Assembly (NCBI RefSeq): GCF_016908195.1
Contig: NZ_JAFBDK010000011.1
Coordinates: 1-64,000, forward strand
DNA from: Jeotgalibacillus terrae
Lineage (GTDB): Bacteria; Bacillota; Bacilli; Bacillales; Jeotgalibacillaceae
Reading direction: 5' to 3'
Length of the DNA stretch: 64,000 bases
Numbering within the stretch: position 1 is the stretch's first letter; each line of letters starts with the position of its first letter. A program made the translations under genes and the position numbers. Below the pieces are notes generated by a model. The model did no database searches. It saw nothing but the letters and a program-made list of their open reading frames with translations, and was not told where the DNA came from. Of this stretch, positions 54,889 to 64,000 are shown piece after piece.

Positions 54889-57800
54889 TTATTGTATTTT
54901 TATAGTCATGTCTGCATTAAAGAAATACAAATAAACCTCATCGATATTTCTATTCAGACTTTTCTCCAGTGCTTTCTTATAAAGGGACAGCTGCAGCCTG
55001 TAGCGTTCTGACAATTTTTCTTTCATCTGTGGATCTGCACGGTCCACATAGTCTGTCTTGTAATCGAGTAAAACCAGACCGTCTTCATCTTCAAACAGAC
55101 AGTCTGCAATCCCCTGAATCAGCACAGGATCGTCCACATTCAACTGAATCCCTGCTTCCTGAGGGGACGCAGCATAGGTGAACGGCACTTCCCTGCTTAC
55201 CTGGTCTGATTCAATCATACGTCTGCCGAGATCTGACTGGAAAAACGCAGTTACATGATTAATTCTGACGGTTTCAGCCTGCTCTGCAGTCAGTATTTCT
55301 TTTATTTCCAGCTCAGCTATTAACGACTGAATGTCCTGTTCATCCGGTACTTTTTTAAGCGGCATCTGCTGCATAACGGTGTGCATGATCGTCCCTCTCT
55401 CTGCCGCTGTCATTTTCTCCTGCTTCAGAAATGAAGGACGTTCATACAGTTTTTTTGCAGGCTTAACAATGGAATCCGCACCAGTTTCATCAAATGTTTC
55501 GTGCTGCCTTTTAATAGAAGAAACAGACTGTTTTGATTTAATCATTGCTGATTGTTCATAGGGGTACTGCCATTTCAGCCGCGTCATAATATCTTCATAA
55601 TGATCACTTTGTCCCGGAACAGCTTCAAGGTTTCGAACATGATCCAGCCACTCCGCTGCCACTTCTTCTTTTTTCTGTTCCTGATTGAATAGCTGCTTAT
55701 GAACCATCTGCATATGCCATACAGACGGATCTTTCAGCACAGCTGAAGGAACAGCATGAATGCCGTCTTTGTGACGGCTGAGTGAAGGTCCTATCCAATC
55801 AGCATACGACTTCGCACCTTTTCTTGTGTAATCGGGGAGCAGCCACGTTTTCTCAGCGCCTGAAAGTGACCATTTTTCTTTGGATTTTTCTGCATCAGGT
55901 ACAGTTGCAATCAGAATCAGCTCTTCTTTCGCACGGGTCATCGCTACATACAGTACACGCATTTCTTCAGCCAGATTTTCAAGACGTTTCTTTTCTTTAA
56001 ATGCCATCTGCGGAAGCGTTACACTGCTGATGCGGTTTTCAATATCGACATACGATAGGGCAAGACCGAAATCCTTATCAAGTAAATAACTGCCTCTCAG
56101 ATCCATTTCATTGAACTGCCTTGCCATTCCTGAAATAAAGACAACCGGAAACTCAAGCCCTTTACTCTTATGGATCGTCATCAGACGCACGACGTCTTCC
56201 TGCTCACTGAGCGCCCTTGCTGCTCCAAGATCATCCCCACGTTCTCTCATCCGTTCTACAAATCTTAAAAATCTGAAGAGACCTCTGAAAGAAGTGGACT
56301 CGTATTGCCGTGCCCGGTCATACAGCGCCCGCAGGTTCGCCTGACGCTGCTTACCGCCAGGGAGCCCTCCAACAAAATCATAAAACTGTGTATCCCGGAA
56401 CAGCTGCCAGACCAGCTCTGATACAGCACCTGTACGCGCCTGTGCCCGCCAGTTTCTGAGAGAAATTAAAAACCATGAACATTTTTCTTTTAATGCAGTG
56501 TCCGGCTCTCCTGATGACATATAAGTCTGGAGTGCTTCATAGAAAGTACCTTTCGGGTCAGCTTTTCTGATCGTGGCAAGTTCTTCTTCTGTACATCTGA
56601 CAATCGGAGACCTCAGCACTGAAGCAAGCGGAATATCCTGAATCGGATTATCAATTACTTTCAAAAGCGACACCATAATCGCTACTTCAGTTGCATCAAA
56701 GTAACCGCTTGAAAGATCTGCATAAAGTGGGATTCCCGCCTGTCTGAATTCATCCATAATGTCAGGCGTCCACGTCATAGATCTCGTGAGAATGACGATA
56801 TCCCTGTATTCAAGCGGTCTGTAAAGTTTCTTCTTCACATCATAGATCTGTCTTCCGCCGTCAATCATACTGCGGATTTCACGGATCATATAACGCGCTT
56901 CAAGCGTTGAGCGCTCAAGCTCCCTTTCATCCATTACTTCTTCCGGCATTTCTTCTACCGGCGCTCCTTCATCAGCCTGATCAATGACTGTGAATCTGAC
57001 CGCCACTGTAAGATCTGTTGGATAAGGAGCACCTGGTATTAATTCAGCGTCCTGGTCATAATCAATTTCCCCAACCATTTCGCCCATGATCTGGCGGAAA
57101 ATAAAGTTTACACCGTCAAGAACTTCAGGCCGGCTTCTGAAATTTTTTGCCAGATCAATCTTCTGACCGCTTCCCGGCTGCTGGAATGTCCTGTACTTTC
57201 CGAGAAACAGATTTGGTTCAGCAAGTCTGAAACGGTAAATGGATTGTTTCACATCCCCAACCATGAACAGATTCCCGTCTTTTTCACTGCCGGACTTCAC
57301 CAGCTGTAAAATGGTTTCCTGAACCATATTTGTATCCTGATATTCATCTACCAGTACTTCTTTGAACTTATTTTTGTAATGATAGGCTGCCTGTGAGGGT
57401 TCACCGGTATCAGGGTCTCGAAGGATCTCGAGGCAGAAGTGTTCAAGGTCGTTGAAGTCAACGAGTCCTCTTTCCTCTTTCGCCGCTTTGAATGCTTTTT
57501 CAAACGCTCTGACCAGTTCTGCAAGTGTGGATAGTCTGCCGGTCATCCGGTTCATATCCTTCAGCAGCTCCTCAGGCTTCTTGACAAAAAAGTTGTCCTT
57601 CAGATCATTGATCATTTTCTTTGCCTGATCACGCCATTTTTTCGCCTGTTCGACTAATGCTTCATCAAAGTCATCGCCTTTGCAAGGTTTGAGTCTTCCC
57701 ATTGAAAAAGCTGATACCGCTGCTTCTGTTTCTTCCCATCCTGCAGCATCACGGATTTCGTTCAACTGCCTGATATCATCCTCAAAGTTAACTGCTCTCG

Positions 57801-58554
57801 GATGCGGGCCGCCCGGCTTTTTTGCTGCCTCAAGAGCAAGATTGATCAGTTCAATTGCGCCTTCTGCTTCAAGCTGAACATGGAACAGCACATATCCAGC
57901 AAGTGGATGGTCATCAATTTGAATGCCTTCCGTCTCATGCAATGTGATGATTCCATCCAGCCAGCTATCGGGATATGCATGTGAGCGCGAAAACGTATGA
58001 AGCTTTCTGATCATCTGATGAAGTGCATCATCACTTCTGTCATTTGTAACGGCCTCTACAAGTTCTGTAAATGAATCATTTTCCGGAATGCCATACTCCT
58101 GCTCAAGGATCTCTTCAATGACCTCATCCTTCAGAAGTTCTGCTTCAGTATCATCTGCGATTCTAAAGCCCGGGTCGATATCAATCAGATAATAATACTG
58201 CCTGATGACTTCAAGACAGAATGAATGCAGCGTTGAGATGGATGCTTTATTAATAAGGGTCAGCTGTTTTCTTAAATGTCTGGACTCAGGATTCTCAATC
58301 AGCGCCTTTTCAAGTGCCTCTCCCACACGATGCTTCATCTCTGCAGCAGAAGCATTGGTAAATGTCACAACAAGTAATTCATCTATATCAGTCGGCTGAT
58401 CAGTATCAAGCACTTTTTGAATCAGCCTCTCTACTAAAACAGCTGTTTTTCCTGAACCCGCTGCTGCTGCAACGAGAATATCACTGCCTTTTTCAAATAT
58501 GGCACGCCACTGTTCATCGGTCCAAGTGACGTTTTGAGGTTTTACCGGAATCAT
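54889..58554 (-). CDS. addA: ATP-dependent helicase/nuclease subunit A, AddA
   Basis: Motor and nuclease subunit of AddAB, the Gram-positive counterpart of RecBCD, which resects DNA double-strand breaks up to a Chi site. The 1221-residue protein has Walker A AGSGKT (32-37), UvrD motifs FTNASAAEMKHRV, DEYQDTN (Walker B) and TIHKSKGLEFPVVF. The C-terminal RecB-type nuclease domain contains LLDYKTDYVD (the D-x-K core). The start overlaps the addB stop by 4 bases. Confidence 0.97.
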   Translation of the reverse strand: MIPVKPQNVTWTDEQWRAIFEKGSDILVAAAAGSGKTAVLVERLIQKVLDTDQPTDIDELLVVTFTNASAAEMKHRVGEALEKALIENPESRHLRKQLTLINKASISTLHSFCLEVIRQYYYLIDIDPGFRIADDTEAELLKDEVIEEILEQEYGIPENDSFTELVEAVTNDRSDDALHQMIRKLHTFSRSHAYPDSWLDGIITLHETEGIQIDDHPLAGYVLFHVQLEAEGAIELINLALEAAKKPGGPHPRAVNFEDDIRQLNEIRDAAGWEETEAAVSAFSMGRLKPCKGDDFDEALVEQAKKWRDQAKKMINDLKDNFFVKKPEELLKDMNRMTGRLSTLAELVRAFEKAFKAAKEERGLVDFNDLEHFCLEILRDPDTGEPSQAAYHYKNKFKEVLVDEYQDTNMVQETILQLVKSGSEKDGNLFMVGDVKQSIYRFRLAEPNLFLGKYRTFQQPGSGQKIDLAKNFRSRPEVLDGVNFIFRQIMGEMVGEIDYDQDAELIPGAPYPTDLTVAVRFTVIDQADEGAPVEEMPEEVMDERELERSTLEARYMIREIRSMIDGGRQIYDVKKKLYRPLEYRDIVILTRSMTWTPDIMDEFRQAGIPLYADLSSGYFDATEVAIMVSLLKVIDNPIQDIPLASVLRSPIVRCTEEELATIRKADPKGTFYEALQTYMSSGEPDTALKEKCSWFLISLRNWRAQARTGAVSELVWQLFRDTQFYDFVGGLPGGKQRQANLRALYDRARQYESTSFRGLFRFLRFVERMRERGDDLGAARALSEQEDVVRLMTIHKSKGLEFPVVFISGMARQFNEMDLRGSYLLDKDFGLALSYVDIENRISSVTLPQMAFKEKKRLENLAEEMRVLYVAMTRAKEELILIATVPDAEKSKEKWSLSGAEKTWLLPDYTRKGAKSYADWIGPSLSRHKDGIHAVPSAVLKDPSVWHMQMVHKQLFNQEQKKEEVAAEWLDHVRNLEAVPGQSDHYEDIMTRLKWQYPYEQSAMIKSKQSVSSIKRQHETFDETGADSIVKPAKKLYERPSFLKQEKMTAAERGTIMHTVMQQMPLKKVPDEQDIQSLIAELEIKEILTAEQAETVRINHVTAFFQSDLGRRMIESDQVSREVPFTYAASPQEAGIQLNVDDPVLIQGIADCLFEDEDGLVLLDYKTDYVDRADPQMKEKLSERYRLQLSLYKKALEKSLNRNIDEVYLYFFNADMTIKIQ

Positions 58555-61500
58555 TGGTGATCCCCCTTCATTCCCTGAAACAAATCTTCAGCTTTTTTTG
58601 GTCTGAGTGAACGATATTGATTCTGCTCAAGTGCAGGATCAAACTGACAGACTGACCGGTACGAACAGAACTGACAAGGCGTCCGTTTCTTATATTCATA
58701 AGGATCAATTGATACGTCCCCTGCCTTGATTCTGTCTCCTGCAGTTTTGAACATAGATCGGGTATGTGATCTCATATCATTAAACTGGTCTCTGCTGGCT
58801 GTTTTTGAGTTCGACCTGAGCGTACCGTCTTTTTTGAGGCCTGCTGAAATAATGGATGAATTCCCTTCTTCAAGCGTCATATCCATCAGTCTCACTACCT
58901 CTTCATCACCAAGCACAAGACCTTTCATTTTATACTTTTTCAGATATTCATCCTGCATCTCCTGCATACTCATTGTTTTCTTTGTTTTCACAACCGGATT
59001 GTGAAGATGGAAATAGAGTACGCCTGCCGGTTCAGCCTCAGTGTGTACGAGTCTTGCTGCATTCGTCAGCGCAACATCAAGGTATGTCATCATCTGCAGT
59101 GAAAGCCCGTAATACATCTCTGTAAAATCAAGGTCTCTTACACTTGACTTGTAATCTATAACTCTTAAATATACTTTCCCTTCGCTTCTGGCATGGTCTA
59201 CACGGTCAATTCTTCCCTGCAGTGACATCGTGTCACCGTCACTTAACTGAATACTGTGCGGCGGAAGTTCCTGACCAGGACCAAATCCGAGCTCCACTCT
59301 GAGCGGTTCAAAATTTCCTGCTCTGGCATGCTCGCTTAGAATGAATGATGCCCGGCTGATGACCGTTTGCAGTTTTTTTGCAATATAGCGGTATTTATTC
59401 GAACTGTTCAAAATATCATACTGCAGCTGCGGTCCGATATGACTGACTGCCTGATTTGCAAGCTCCGCACACTGGCGCTGGGACAGGCTTTTCCAGCTGA
59501 TGCCTTTTTGCAGCAGTTCTTCGGATATCCATTTAAGCGCAGCATGGAAAAGCTCCCCGATATTCGGCGCATCCAGCCTGAAAATACTTCTTTCTTTCAG
59601 GCGCAACCCGTGGCTTGAAAAATGCTGAAACGCACAGCTGTTCATTCTTTCAATTCTTGACACACTGGCCATCATTGAACTGCCATACAGATCTTCAGCA
59701 GTCTCTCTTGATAGTGGCGCCGCTATATTGCCATAAAATAAACCGGACAGAATCCGTTTACTTTCCTGCTTCCATAATGGATCTGTCACGTAAAAGTTAT
59801 AGACATCACGCCAGATATCTTCAACCGGATAATCTTTTCTCAGCTGCTGAAGCTGAGAAGTCATGAAAGATGCTGTTGGAAGCGGATGGCAGATATAATC
59901 AAGCTGCTGTTCTCCCGGCGCTTCCACAGGGTCATTTACTGCGAGCATTGTTTTATGATCAGGCAGCATTCCGGACACTTTTTTGATAAAAGGCGATACA
60001 ATCAGCGACTTACCTTCTTCATCTGCCAGAGGGTAAGAAATATAAAGTTTTTCTGAAGGCGAGGTAAATGCTCTATAAGCGATAAAATCCTCATCCTGAA
60101 GCTTTTCGCGCGACCCTGGTGCAAGCTTTAGTCCCGCACGCTCCATAAAGATTCTGTCGTCTTCGGCTAAAATACCGTCATCCTGCATACGGGCCGGCAT
60201 GACACCATCATTGACCCCGATCACAAATGACGCACAGACTGCCGGAAGCCTTGAAAGTTCCAGGTCTGCAATAATCACCTGGTCAATGGCAGGAGGAACA
60301 AGAGAGAACTCCAGCGTCTCCATACCGGCATCAAGAATTTCACTGAACTCCTGCAGTGGCATACGGTCTTCACCTGTAATTTCAACAAACTGATCGAGCA
60401 GTTCCACTACTGCGTCCCAAGCCTGATCATGCTCTCTTGCAGCCTCCACATCACCTTTTTCTTCAGCTGCATGTGAGATCTGTTCGAGCTTCATCGGAAT
60501 ATCAAGCTCTTCAAGGAGCAGAAATACAGCTTCACAATATGCATGAACAGTATCTGCTTTTTTCAGCCTCTCTTCAAAGTTGTTCATTGGTGCTGTAATC
60601 ATGAGGCGTGATTCATTCAGATCATCCTGAATCATTTTTTCTTCTTCATTCTGAGGCTGATGAACAAAATCGAGCCCTTTGAATTGTTTGTAATAAAACT
60701 CGTGTTGCCAGCGATAACTATGAATTCCCTGTGCGAGCACATAATTTTCAAGCCTGTCCATTTTCGATCTGAGCAGTTCATGGTCCGATTCTGCAGGGAA
60801 AAACAGTTCCGTTTTAACCGCTCTGAAAACTGCCTCATAACGCCAGTTTTTCGTCACTACTTCAAGTGATGACCGGATAAATTCAATCAACGGGTGATTA
60901 AGCATGGTTCTCTTCTTATCTATAAAATATGGAATGTCGTAATCTTTGAAAACCGGCTCAATGATTTCATGATACGCTTCCCCGTTCCTGCTCAGTACGG
61001 CAATGTCTTTATAGCGGTATCCTTCATTTCTGGCCAGCTTTCTGATCTCCCGTGCGATTGCTTCAGCTTCTGCTCTTCTACCCGCTGCTTCAATCACAGT
61101 CAGATCAGCCGGTTCACTGTATACTGCTCCGTAAGTTTCAAACGAACGCTCTAAAAATGACAAACCTCTGCCTTTATATTTTTTATTTTCTCCATATGTG
61201 ATGACTTCTGCCTTTTCACCAGTATCTGCAGAGATGTCTTTCAGCTGGCTGACAGTATCTGAAGTCTGACGGAAAAGTAAAGGGTCCGTTGAAGACAGAT
61301 CTGCCGTCACTGCAGCGGTGACCTGTTTTGCAGACTTCAGCAGCTTTTCAATGACGAGATATTCCTGAGGGGTAAAGCTGTGAAAACCGTCGAGATAAAT
61401 GTCTGCCTGACTGATCAGATCTGAGTCACTTATCTTTTCAGCCAGCAGTCTCAGGTAATCTTCTGAATCTATGTATTTATCTTTCAAGCGCTCATCAAAC

Positions 61501-61997
61501 CCTGAATAGATCCGTTCAATGTCTTTTAGTTTATCAACCAGAGCTTTTGGCGCTGTACCGCTGATTTCTGCTGTTTTTTCAAGCAGGTCTTCAGGGTTCA
61601 CACAATATCTTCTGAACTCTGTGAGCATTTTTTCTACGTGACTGACAAACCCATGCTTGCCTGCTGCCCGGCCAAACATCACCATCTGATCTTTTTGTTC
61701 ACTGATCAGTTTTCTGACTAGCATACTCGCACCTGTATGATTAATATGTATGCGCGTGGCGCCTCCTGTTTCCTGAAGAATTCTCCAGGCAAGTCGTGTA
61801 AAGCTCAGCACCTGCACCCGTACCATTCCGCCGGTTTCAAGGGCAAGGCGATATTCCGACTGAAAGGTCATCTGTTCCGGCACGATTAACAGAATGGGAT
61901 CACCTGACGGATTATTTTTTACTTTAGCAGTAATTTCCTGCATGATATCATCTGTTTTCCCAGTCCCTGAACGTCCTGTTTTAATGATAAGCGGCAT
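58551..61997 (-). CDS. addB: ATP-dependent helicase/nuclease subunit B, AddB
   Basis: Partner subunit that recognises Chi and cuts the 5' strand. The 1148-residue protein has Walker A GRSGTGKT (8-15) and a C-terminal nuclease domain with VIDYKSSVRDL. The iron-sulfur cluster cysteines appear as one in NSCAFQHF and three in CQFCSYRSVCQFD near the end. The ATG at 61997 with AAAGGAGG upstream fits the family start. It heads addB-addA and is preceded by a terminator and a short repeat, so its promoter must lie within 61998-62070. Confidence 0.96.
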   Translation of the reverse strand: MPLIIKTGRSGTGKTDDIMQEITAKVKNNPSGDPILLIVPEQMTFQSEYRLALETGGMVRVQVLSFTRLAWRILQETGGATRIHINHTGASMLVRKLISEQKDQMVMFGRAAGKHGFVSHVEKMLTEFRRYCVNPEDLLEKTAEISGTAPKALVDKLKDIERIYSGFDERLKDKYIDSEDYLRLLAEKISDSDLISQADIYLDGFHSFTPQEYLVIEKLLKSAKQVTAAVTADLSSTDPLLFRQTSDTVSQLKDISADTGEKAEVITYGENKKYKGRGLSFLERSFETYGAVYSEPADLTVIEAAGRRAEAEAIAREIRKLARNEGYRYKDIAVLSRNGEAYHEIIEPVFKDYDIPYFIDKKRTMLNHPLIEFIRSSLEVVTKNWRYEAVFRAVKTELFFPAESDHELLRSKMDRLENYVLAQGIHSYRWQHEFYYKQFKGLDFVHQPQNEEEKMIQDDLNESRLMITAPMNNFEERLKKADTVHAYCEAVFLLLEELDIPMKLEQISHAAEEKGDVEAAREHDQAWDAVVELLDQFVEITGEDRMPLQEFSEILDAGMETLEFSLVPPAIDQVIIADLELSRLPAVCASFVIGVNDGVMPARMQDDGILAEDDRIFMERAGLKLAPGSREKLQDEDFIAYRAFTSPSEKLYISYPLADEEGKSLIVSPFIKKVSGMLPDHKTMLAVNDPVEAPGEQQLDYICHPLPTASFMTSQLQQLRKDYPVEDIWRDVYNFYVTDPLWKQESKRILSGLFYGNIAAPLSRETAEDLYGSSMMASVSRIERMNSCAFQHFSSHGLRLKERSIFRLDAPNIGELFHAALKWISEELLQKGISWKSLSQRQCAELANQAVSHIGPQLQYDILNSSNKYRYIAKKLQTVISRASFILSEHARAGNFEPLRVELGFGPGQELPPHSIQLSDGDTMSLQGRIDRVDHARSEGKVYLRVIDYKSSVRDLDFTEMYYGLSLQMMTYLDVALTNAARLVHTEAEPAGVLYFHLHNPVVKTKKTMSMQEMQDEYLKKYKMKGLVLGDEEVVRLMDMTLEEGNSSIISAGLKKDGTLRSNSKTASRDQFNDMRSHTRSMFKTAGDRIKAGDVSIDPYEYKKRTPCQFCSYRSVCQFDPALEQNQYRSLRPKKAEDLFQGMKGDHQ

Positions 61998-62073
61998 TAC
62001 TTCAGCCTCCTTTGTCATCTGCATATAGCTATTATCTTACAATTCTCTATCAATGGAAAGTGACGGGGAAATG

Positions 62074-62103
62074 AAAAGAGCCATCCTGGTGGACAGCTCT
62101 TTA
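62074..62103 (-). terminator. Terminator of the sip genes
   Basis: On the minus strand AAAGAGC...TCC pairs with GGA...GCTCTTT over a short loop and ends in TTTTC. It lies about 130 bases after the sip stop, past a repeat fragment. Confidence 0.75.
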
Positions 62104-62117
62104 ACTTATTAAGGATT

Positions 62118-62200
62118 TTGTAACCGCAGCCCCTCTCCGAACGGGACTGCGCTTTTCTCCCCTGGGTGGGAGTCTCCGCCCTGTTCTCCGAGGGTCAGCT
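62118..62200. repeat. Short copy of the structured repeat
   Basis: It shares TGTAACCGC at one end, GGGAGTCTCCGCCCT in the middle and a GGGTCAGCT end with the 124-bp element at 52484-52607, in the same orientation. Its ends pair less well. It lies between the sip stop and the addB promoter region. Confidence 0.65.
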
Positions 62201-62232
62201 CAATATTGTATCAAACTCTAGTTTGTGATCTT

Positions 62233-62784
62233 TTATTCATAAAACCTGATATCAAGTTCATCTAACGGCCAGTATCTCAGGTTGACTTTACCAACAACTG
62301 AGTCCTGGTCAATAAAGCCGAAAATCCGGCTATCGAGGCTTTGCTCGCGGTTGTCTCCAAGTACAAACAGTTGCCCTTCAGGAACTTCTGTTTCTCCAGT
62401 GAGCTCTTCAAGCGTAAAGTCACCTGTCAGACGCTTACCCTCTTCTTTAAATTCCTCAAGATAAGGTTCTTCATAATACTCTCCGTTGATATAAAGCTTG
62501 TCGTCTTCATAAGCGACTTCATCACCCGGAAGGCCGATGACTCTTTTCACGTAGTCTTCTGATTCGTTTGCATGAAAGACGATGACATCAAACCGGTCAA
62601 AGTCTCCAATCTGATAGCCGATTTTGTTAATCACAAGCTTATTTCCATCCTGCAGTGTCGGCTGCATCGATACACCTTCCACTACATAATTAGAAAAAAG
62701 GAAAATGCGGACTACCAGTACGATCACAACGCCTACTGCTAATGCTTTGAGCCATTCGAAGCCTTCTTTTTTCCACGATTCCAT
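62233..62784 (-). CDS. sipV: Type I signal peptidase
   Basis: It removes signal peptides from secreted proteins at the outer face of the membrane. The 183-residue protein has one N-terminal membrane anchor (about 11-31), the catalytic Ser39 in VEGVSMQPTL and Lys80 in YVKRVIGLPGD. The C-terminal box is LGDNREQSLDSRIFGFI. Length is that of the short Bacillus type. Its start lies 46 bases inside the preceding TVP38 gene. This pairing matches B. subtilis yhjE-sipV, so I use sipV, although assignment among Bacillus Sip paralogues rests on synteny. Confidence 0.92.
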   Translation of the reverse strand: MESWKKEGFEWLKALAVGVVIVLVVRIFLFSNYVVEGVSMQPTLQDGNKLVINKIGYQIGDFDRFDVIVFHANESEDYVKRVIGLPGDEVAYEDDKLYINGEYYEEPYLEEFKEEGKRLTGDFTLEELTGETEVPEGQLFVLGDNREQSLDSRIFGFIDQDSVVGKVNLRYWPLDELDIRFYE

Positions 62785-63443
62785 CTATTCTCCAACCTTT
62801 CATTCCCGGCAGACTTTCTATGACGCTCGTGCATCAATATGTCACGTTCCATTTTTTTATTAATCATTTTTTCCACTCTCTTACCAACAATCCACAGTAC
62901 AACGATTACCCCAAGTACGATGGCTGTTTTTACAGGCTCCCGGATAAGTGAGACGATATCCGCACCGATAAATGAGATCGTTGAGATCATCACAAGTTTA
63001 CCCGTTACTACAGCAAGCATATATTGTATGACGCTGATTCGTGACAGCCCTGCTACAACGTTGACTAGGGCTGATGGTGTAAATGGGAAACACAGCAGCA
63101 GAAACAGCGGACCGAATCCGTGGCGCTCCACCCATGTTGTCAGCCTTCTGACCTGTTTTTGATTACTCAGAAAATAAAACAGTCGCAAATGTCCAAAGCG
63201 TCTGATCAGCCAGAAGACCATCAGCGCACCTATTGAAGCCCCCGCCCATGAAAGCAGTATGCCAAAAAGAACACCATAAGCATTCGCATTCGCTACAACG
63301 AAAGCGACGAGCGGCAGAAAAGGCAGAAAAGCTTCAAAAACCGGCAACAGGAATCCGAGCAGTGGTCCGAATGCACGGTACTCTGCTATTAATTCGCGAA
63401 GATTTTCAAGTGTAAACCATGCTTCTAGAGTTTCCAACGTCAT
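62739..63443 (-). CDS. yhjE: TVP38/TMEM64 (DedA-like) membrane protein, YhjE-like
   Basis: Probably a lipid-scramblase or transporter-like protein; role unproven. The 234-residue protein has the family core with membrane segments (LGFLLPVFEAFLPFLPLVAFVVANA, GILLSWAGASIGALMVFWLI). The signature FLLLCFPFTPSALVNVVAGLS follows, then a basic C-terminal tail. Its last 15 codons overlap the signal peptidase gene in another frame. GAGGAGCG precedes the ATG. Confidence 0.88.
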   Translation of the reverse strand: MTLETLEAWFTLENLRELIAEYRAFGPLLGFLLPVFEAFLPFLPLVAFVVANANAYGVLFGILLSWAGASIGALMVFWLIRRFGHLRLFYFLSNQKQVRRLTTWVERHGFGPLFLLLCFPFTPSALVNVVAGLSRISVIQYMLAVVTGKLVMISTISFIGADIVSLIREPVKTAIVLGVIVVLWIVGKRVEKMINKKMERDILMHERHRKSAGNERLENRWNRGKKKASNGSKH

Positions 63444-63577
63444 TCAAACGCTCCTCTGATCTATAGACTGGCGGCTATTTTTTATCAGTATAGCATAATC
63501 CGGAAAATACCGCCTATGATGGCTACATTTTTCCCTGAATTCACTTTGAACAAACTATGGCGATAGAAAATTAAAAA

Positions 63578-63604
63578 CCTGAGACACTTTTGTCCCAGGC
63601 TTTT
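63578..63604. terminator. Terminator, probably of the S9 peptidase gene
   Basis: CCTGAGACA pairs with TGTCCCAGG (one wobble) over a 4-base loop, flanked by AAAAA and TTTT. It lies 200 bases past the peptidase stop, with repeat copy B in between. Confidence 0.7.
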
Positions 63605-63607
63605 GAA

Positions 63608-63733
63608 TCGTTTCGCTACGCTTCAGGCGGATGCTTTCCGAGCGGTGGTCGCTGAGCCTCCTCGGCTTCGCCTGCGGGGTCTCAGCTGTCCCACTTATCG
63701 CTCCGGAGTCACCGCCTTACGCTTCGCTGCACT
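63608..63733 (-). repeat. Dispersed GC-rich repeat, copy B
   Basis: Read on the minus strand it begins AGTGCAGCGAAGCGTAAGGC and ends AGCATCCGCCTGAAGCGTAG, with GCTGAGACCCC and GAGGAGGCTCAGCG inside, closely matching copy A at 32589-32717. The two copies are in opposite orientation. Nothing else was found in 63444-63801 beyond this and the terminator. Confidence 0.8.
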
Positions 63734-63801
63734 AAGATTCCAATCATAAATCTTATAAAAATATCTGACCATGCTACTATATAGTATCAACTGTTCTTTA
63801 C

Positions 63802-64000
63802 TTAGATATATTCATTCATCCAGCCTGTCAGGTGGTTCAGTCTTTCGAGTCTGAGTTCAGGTTTTCCTGTTCTTGACAGGTTGTGATCGGATTCCGGGAA
63901 TCTGACAAAGCGTGTCGTTTTCTCTTTTCGCTTGAGGGCGATATAGAGCTGCTCTGCCTGTTCGATCGGACAACGGTAGTCATTTTCACTGTGCAGGATT
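63802..64000 (-). CDS. S9-family (prolyl oligopeptidase-type) peptidase, C-terminal fragment
   Basis: Only the last 65 codons are in the window; the gene continues past the right edge. The fragment reads LHSENDYRCPIEQAEQLY (the catalytic Asp segment of acylaminoacyl-peptidase-like S9 enzymes), then about 15 residues later FPESDHNLSRTGKP with the catalytic His. It ends WMNEYI and a stop at 63802-63804. The family is likely that of YuxL-type acyl-peptide hydrolases. The remaining catalytic Ser lies outside the window. Confidence 0.8.
   Translation of the reverse strand, partial: ILHSENDYRCPIEQAEQLYIALKRKEKTTRFVRFPESDHNLSRTGKPELRLERLNHLTGWMNEYI

Overview
The window is a low-to-moderate GC Firmicute chromosome segment from the order Bacillales. 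Gene order is close to Bacillus subtilis in several blocks, but there are genes B. subtilis lacks (clpB, a carotenoid cluster, a secreted DUF4015 protein). Protein content and the C30/C40 carotenoid cluster would suit a Bacillaceae or Planococcaceae (Caryophanaceae) member such as Jeotgalibacillus; that genus guess is inference. Nearly all of the window is ordinary core chromosome. I saw no prophage, insertion sequence, CRISPR array, rRNA or tRNA gene.

Left block, about 117-26530, is the yjb/yja region of B. subtilis read in reverse: fabI, mgtE, prpE, the relQ-ppnK-rluD-like operon, CYTH protein, lytic transglycosylase, truncated haemoglobin, spxH, a small membrane protein, pepF, coiA, mecA, spxA, yjbC, a DUF4015 protein, T-box-controlled trpS, the appDFABC peptide transporter, fabH-fabF, comZ and a YjzD-like protein. 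Stress proteolysis is concentrated here (SpxH, Spx, MecA, ClpB), together with fatty-acid synthesis genes carrying FapR-type operators and competence genes (coiA, comZ).

Middle block: clpB with a CtsR operator, uppP, the yitW-yitV-yitU-yitT-yitS group, a CoA-disulfide reductase, then a maltodextrin locus (LacI regulator, membrane-anchored alpha-amylase, mdxG-mdxF-mdxE, and a divergent neopullulanase/cyclomaltodextrinase). LacI-type operators and CcpA cre sites lie in its control regions. A MATE transporter and glnK-amtB follow; the glnK leader carries three exact TnrA/GlnR boxes.

Right block: three carotenoid genes (two CrtI/CrtN-family desaturases and a squalene/phytoene synthase), yisL, yisK, a DUF418 membrane protein, addB-addA recombination helicase-nuclease, type I signal peptidase, a TVP38 membrane protein and the 3' end of an S9-family peptidase gene that runs off the right edge.

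The least ordinary DNA is intergenic. Copies of GC-richer, strongly structured dispersed repeats sit at about 32589-32717, 32778-32985, 52484-52607, 62118-62200 and 63608-63733; the first and last are diverged inverted copies about 31 kb apart. No clearly undescribed multi-gene system was found. The best leads are the three-box glnK control region, the unassigned palindrome upstream of spxA, the SpxH active-site change and the structured repeats.
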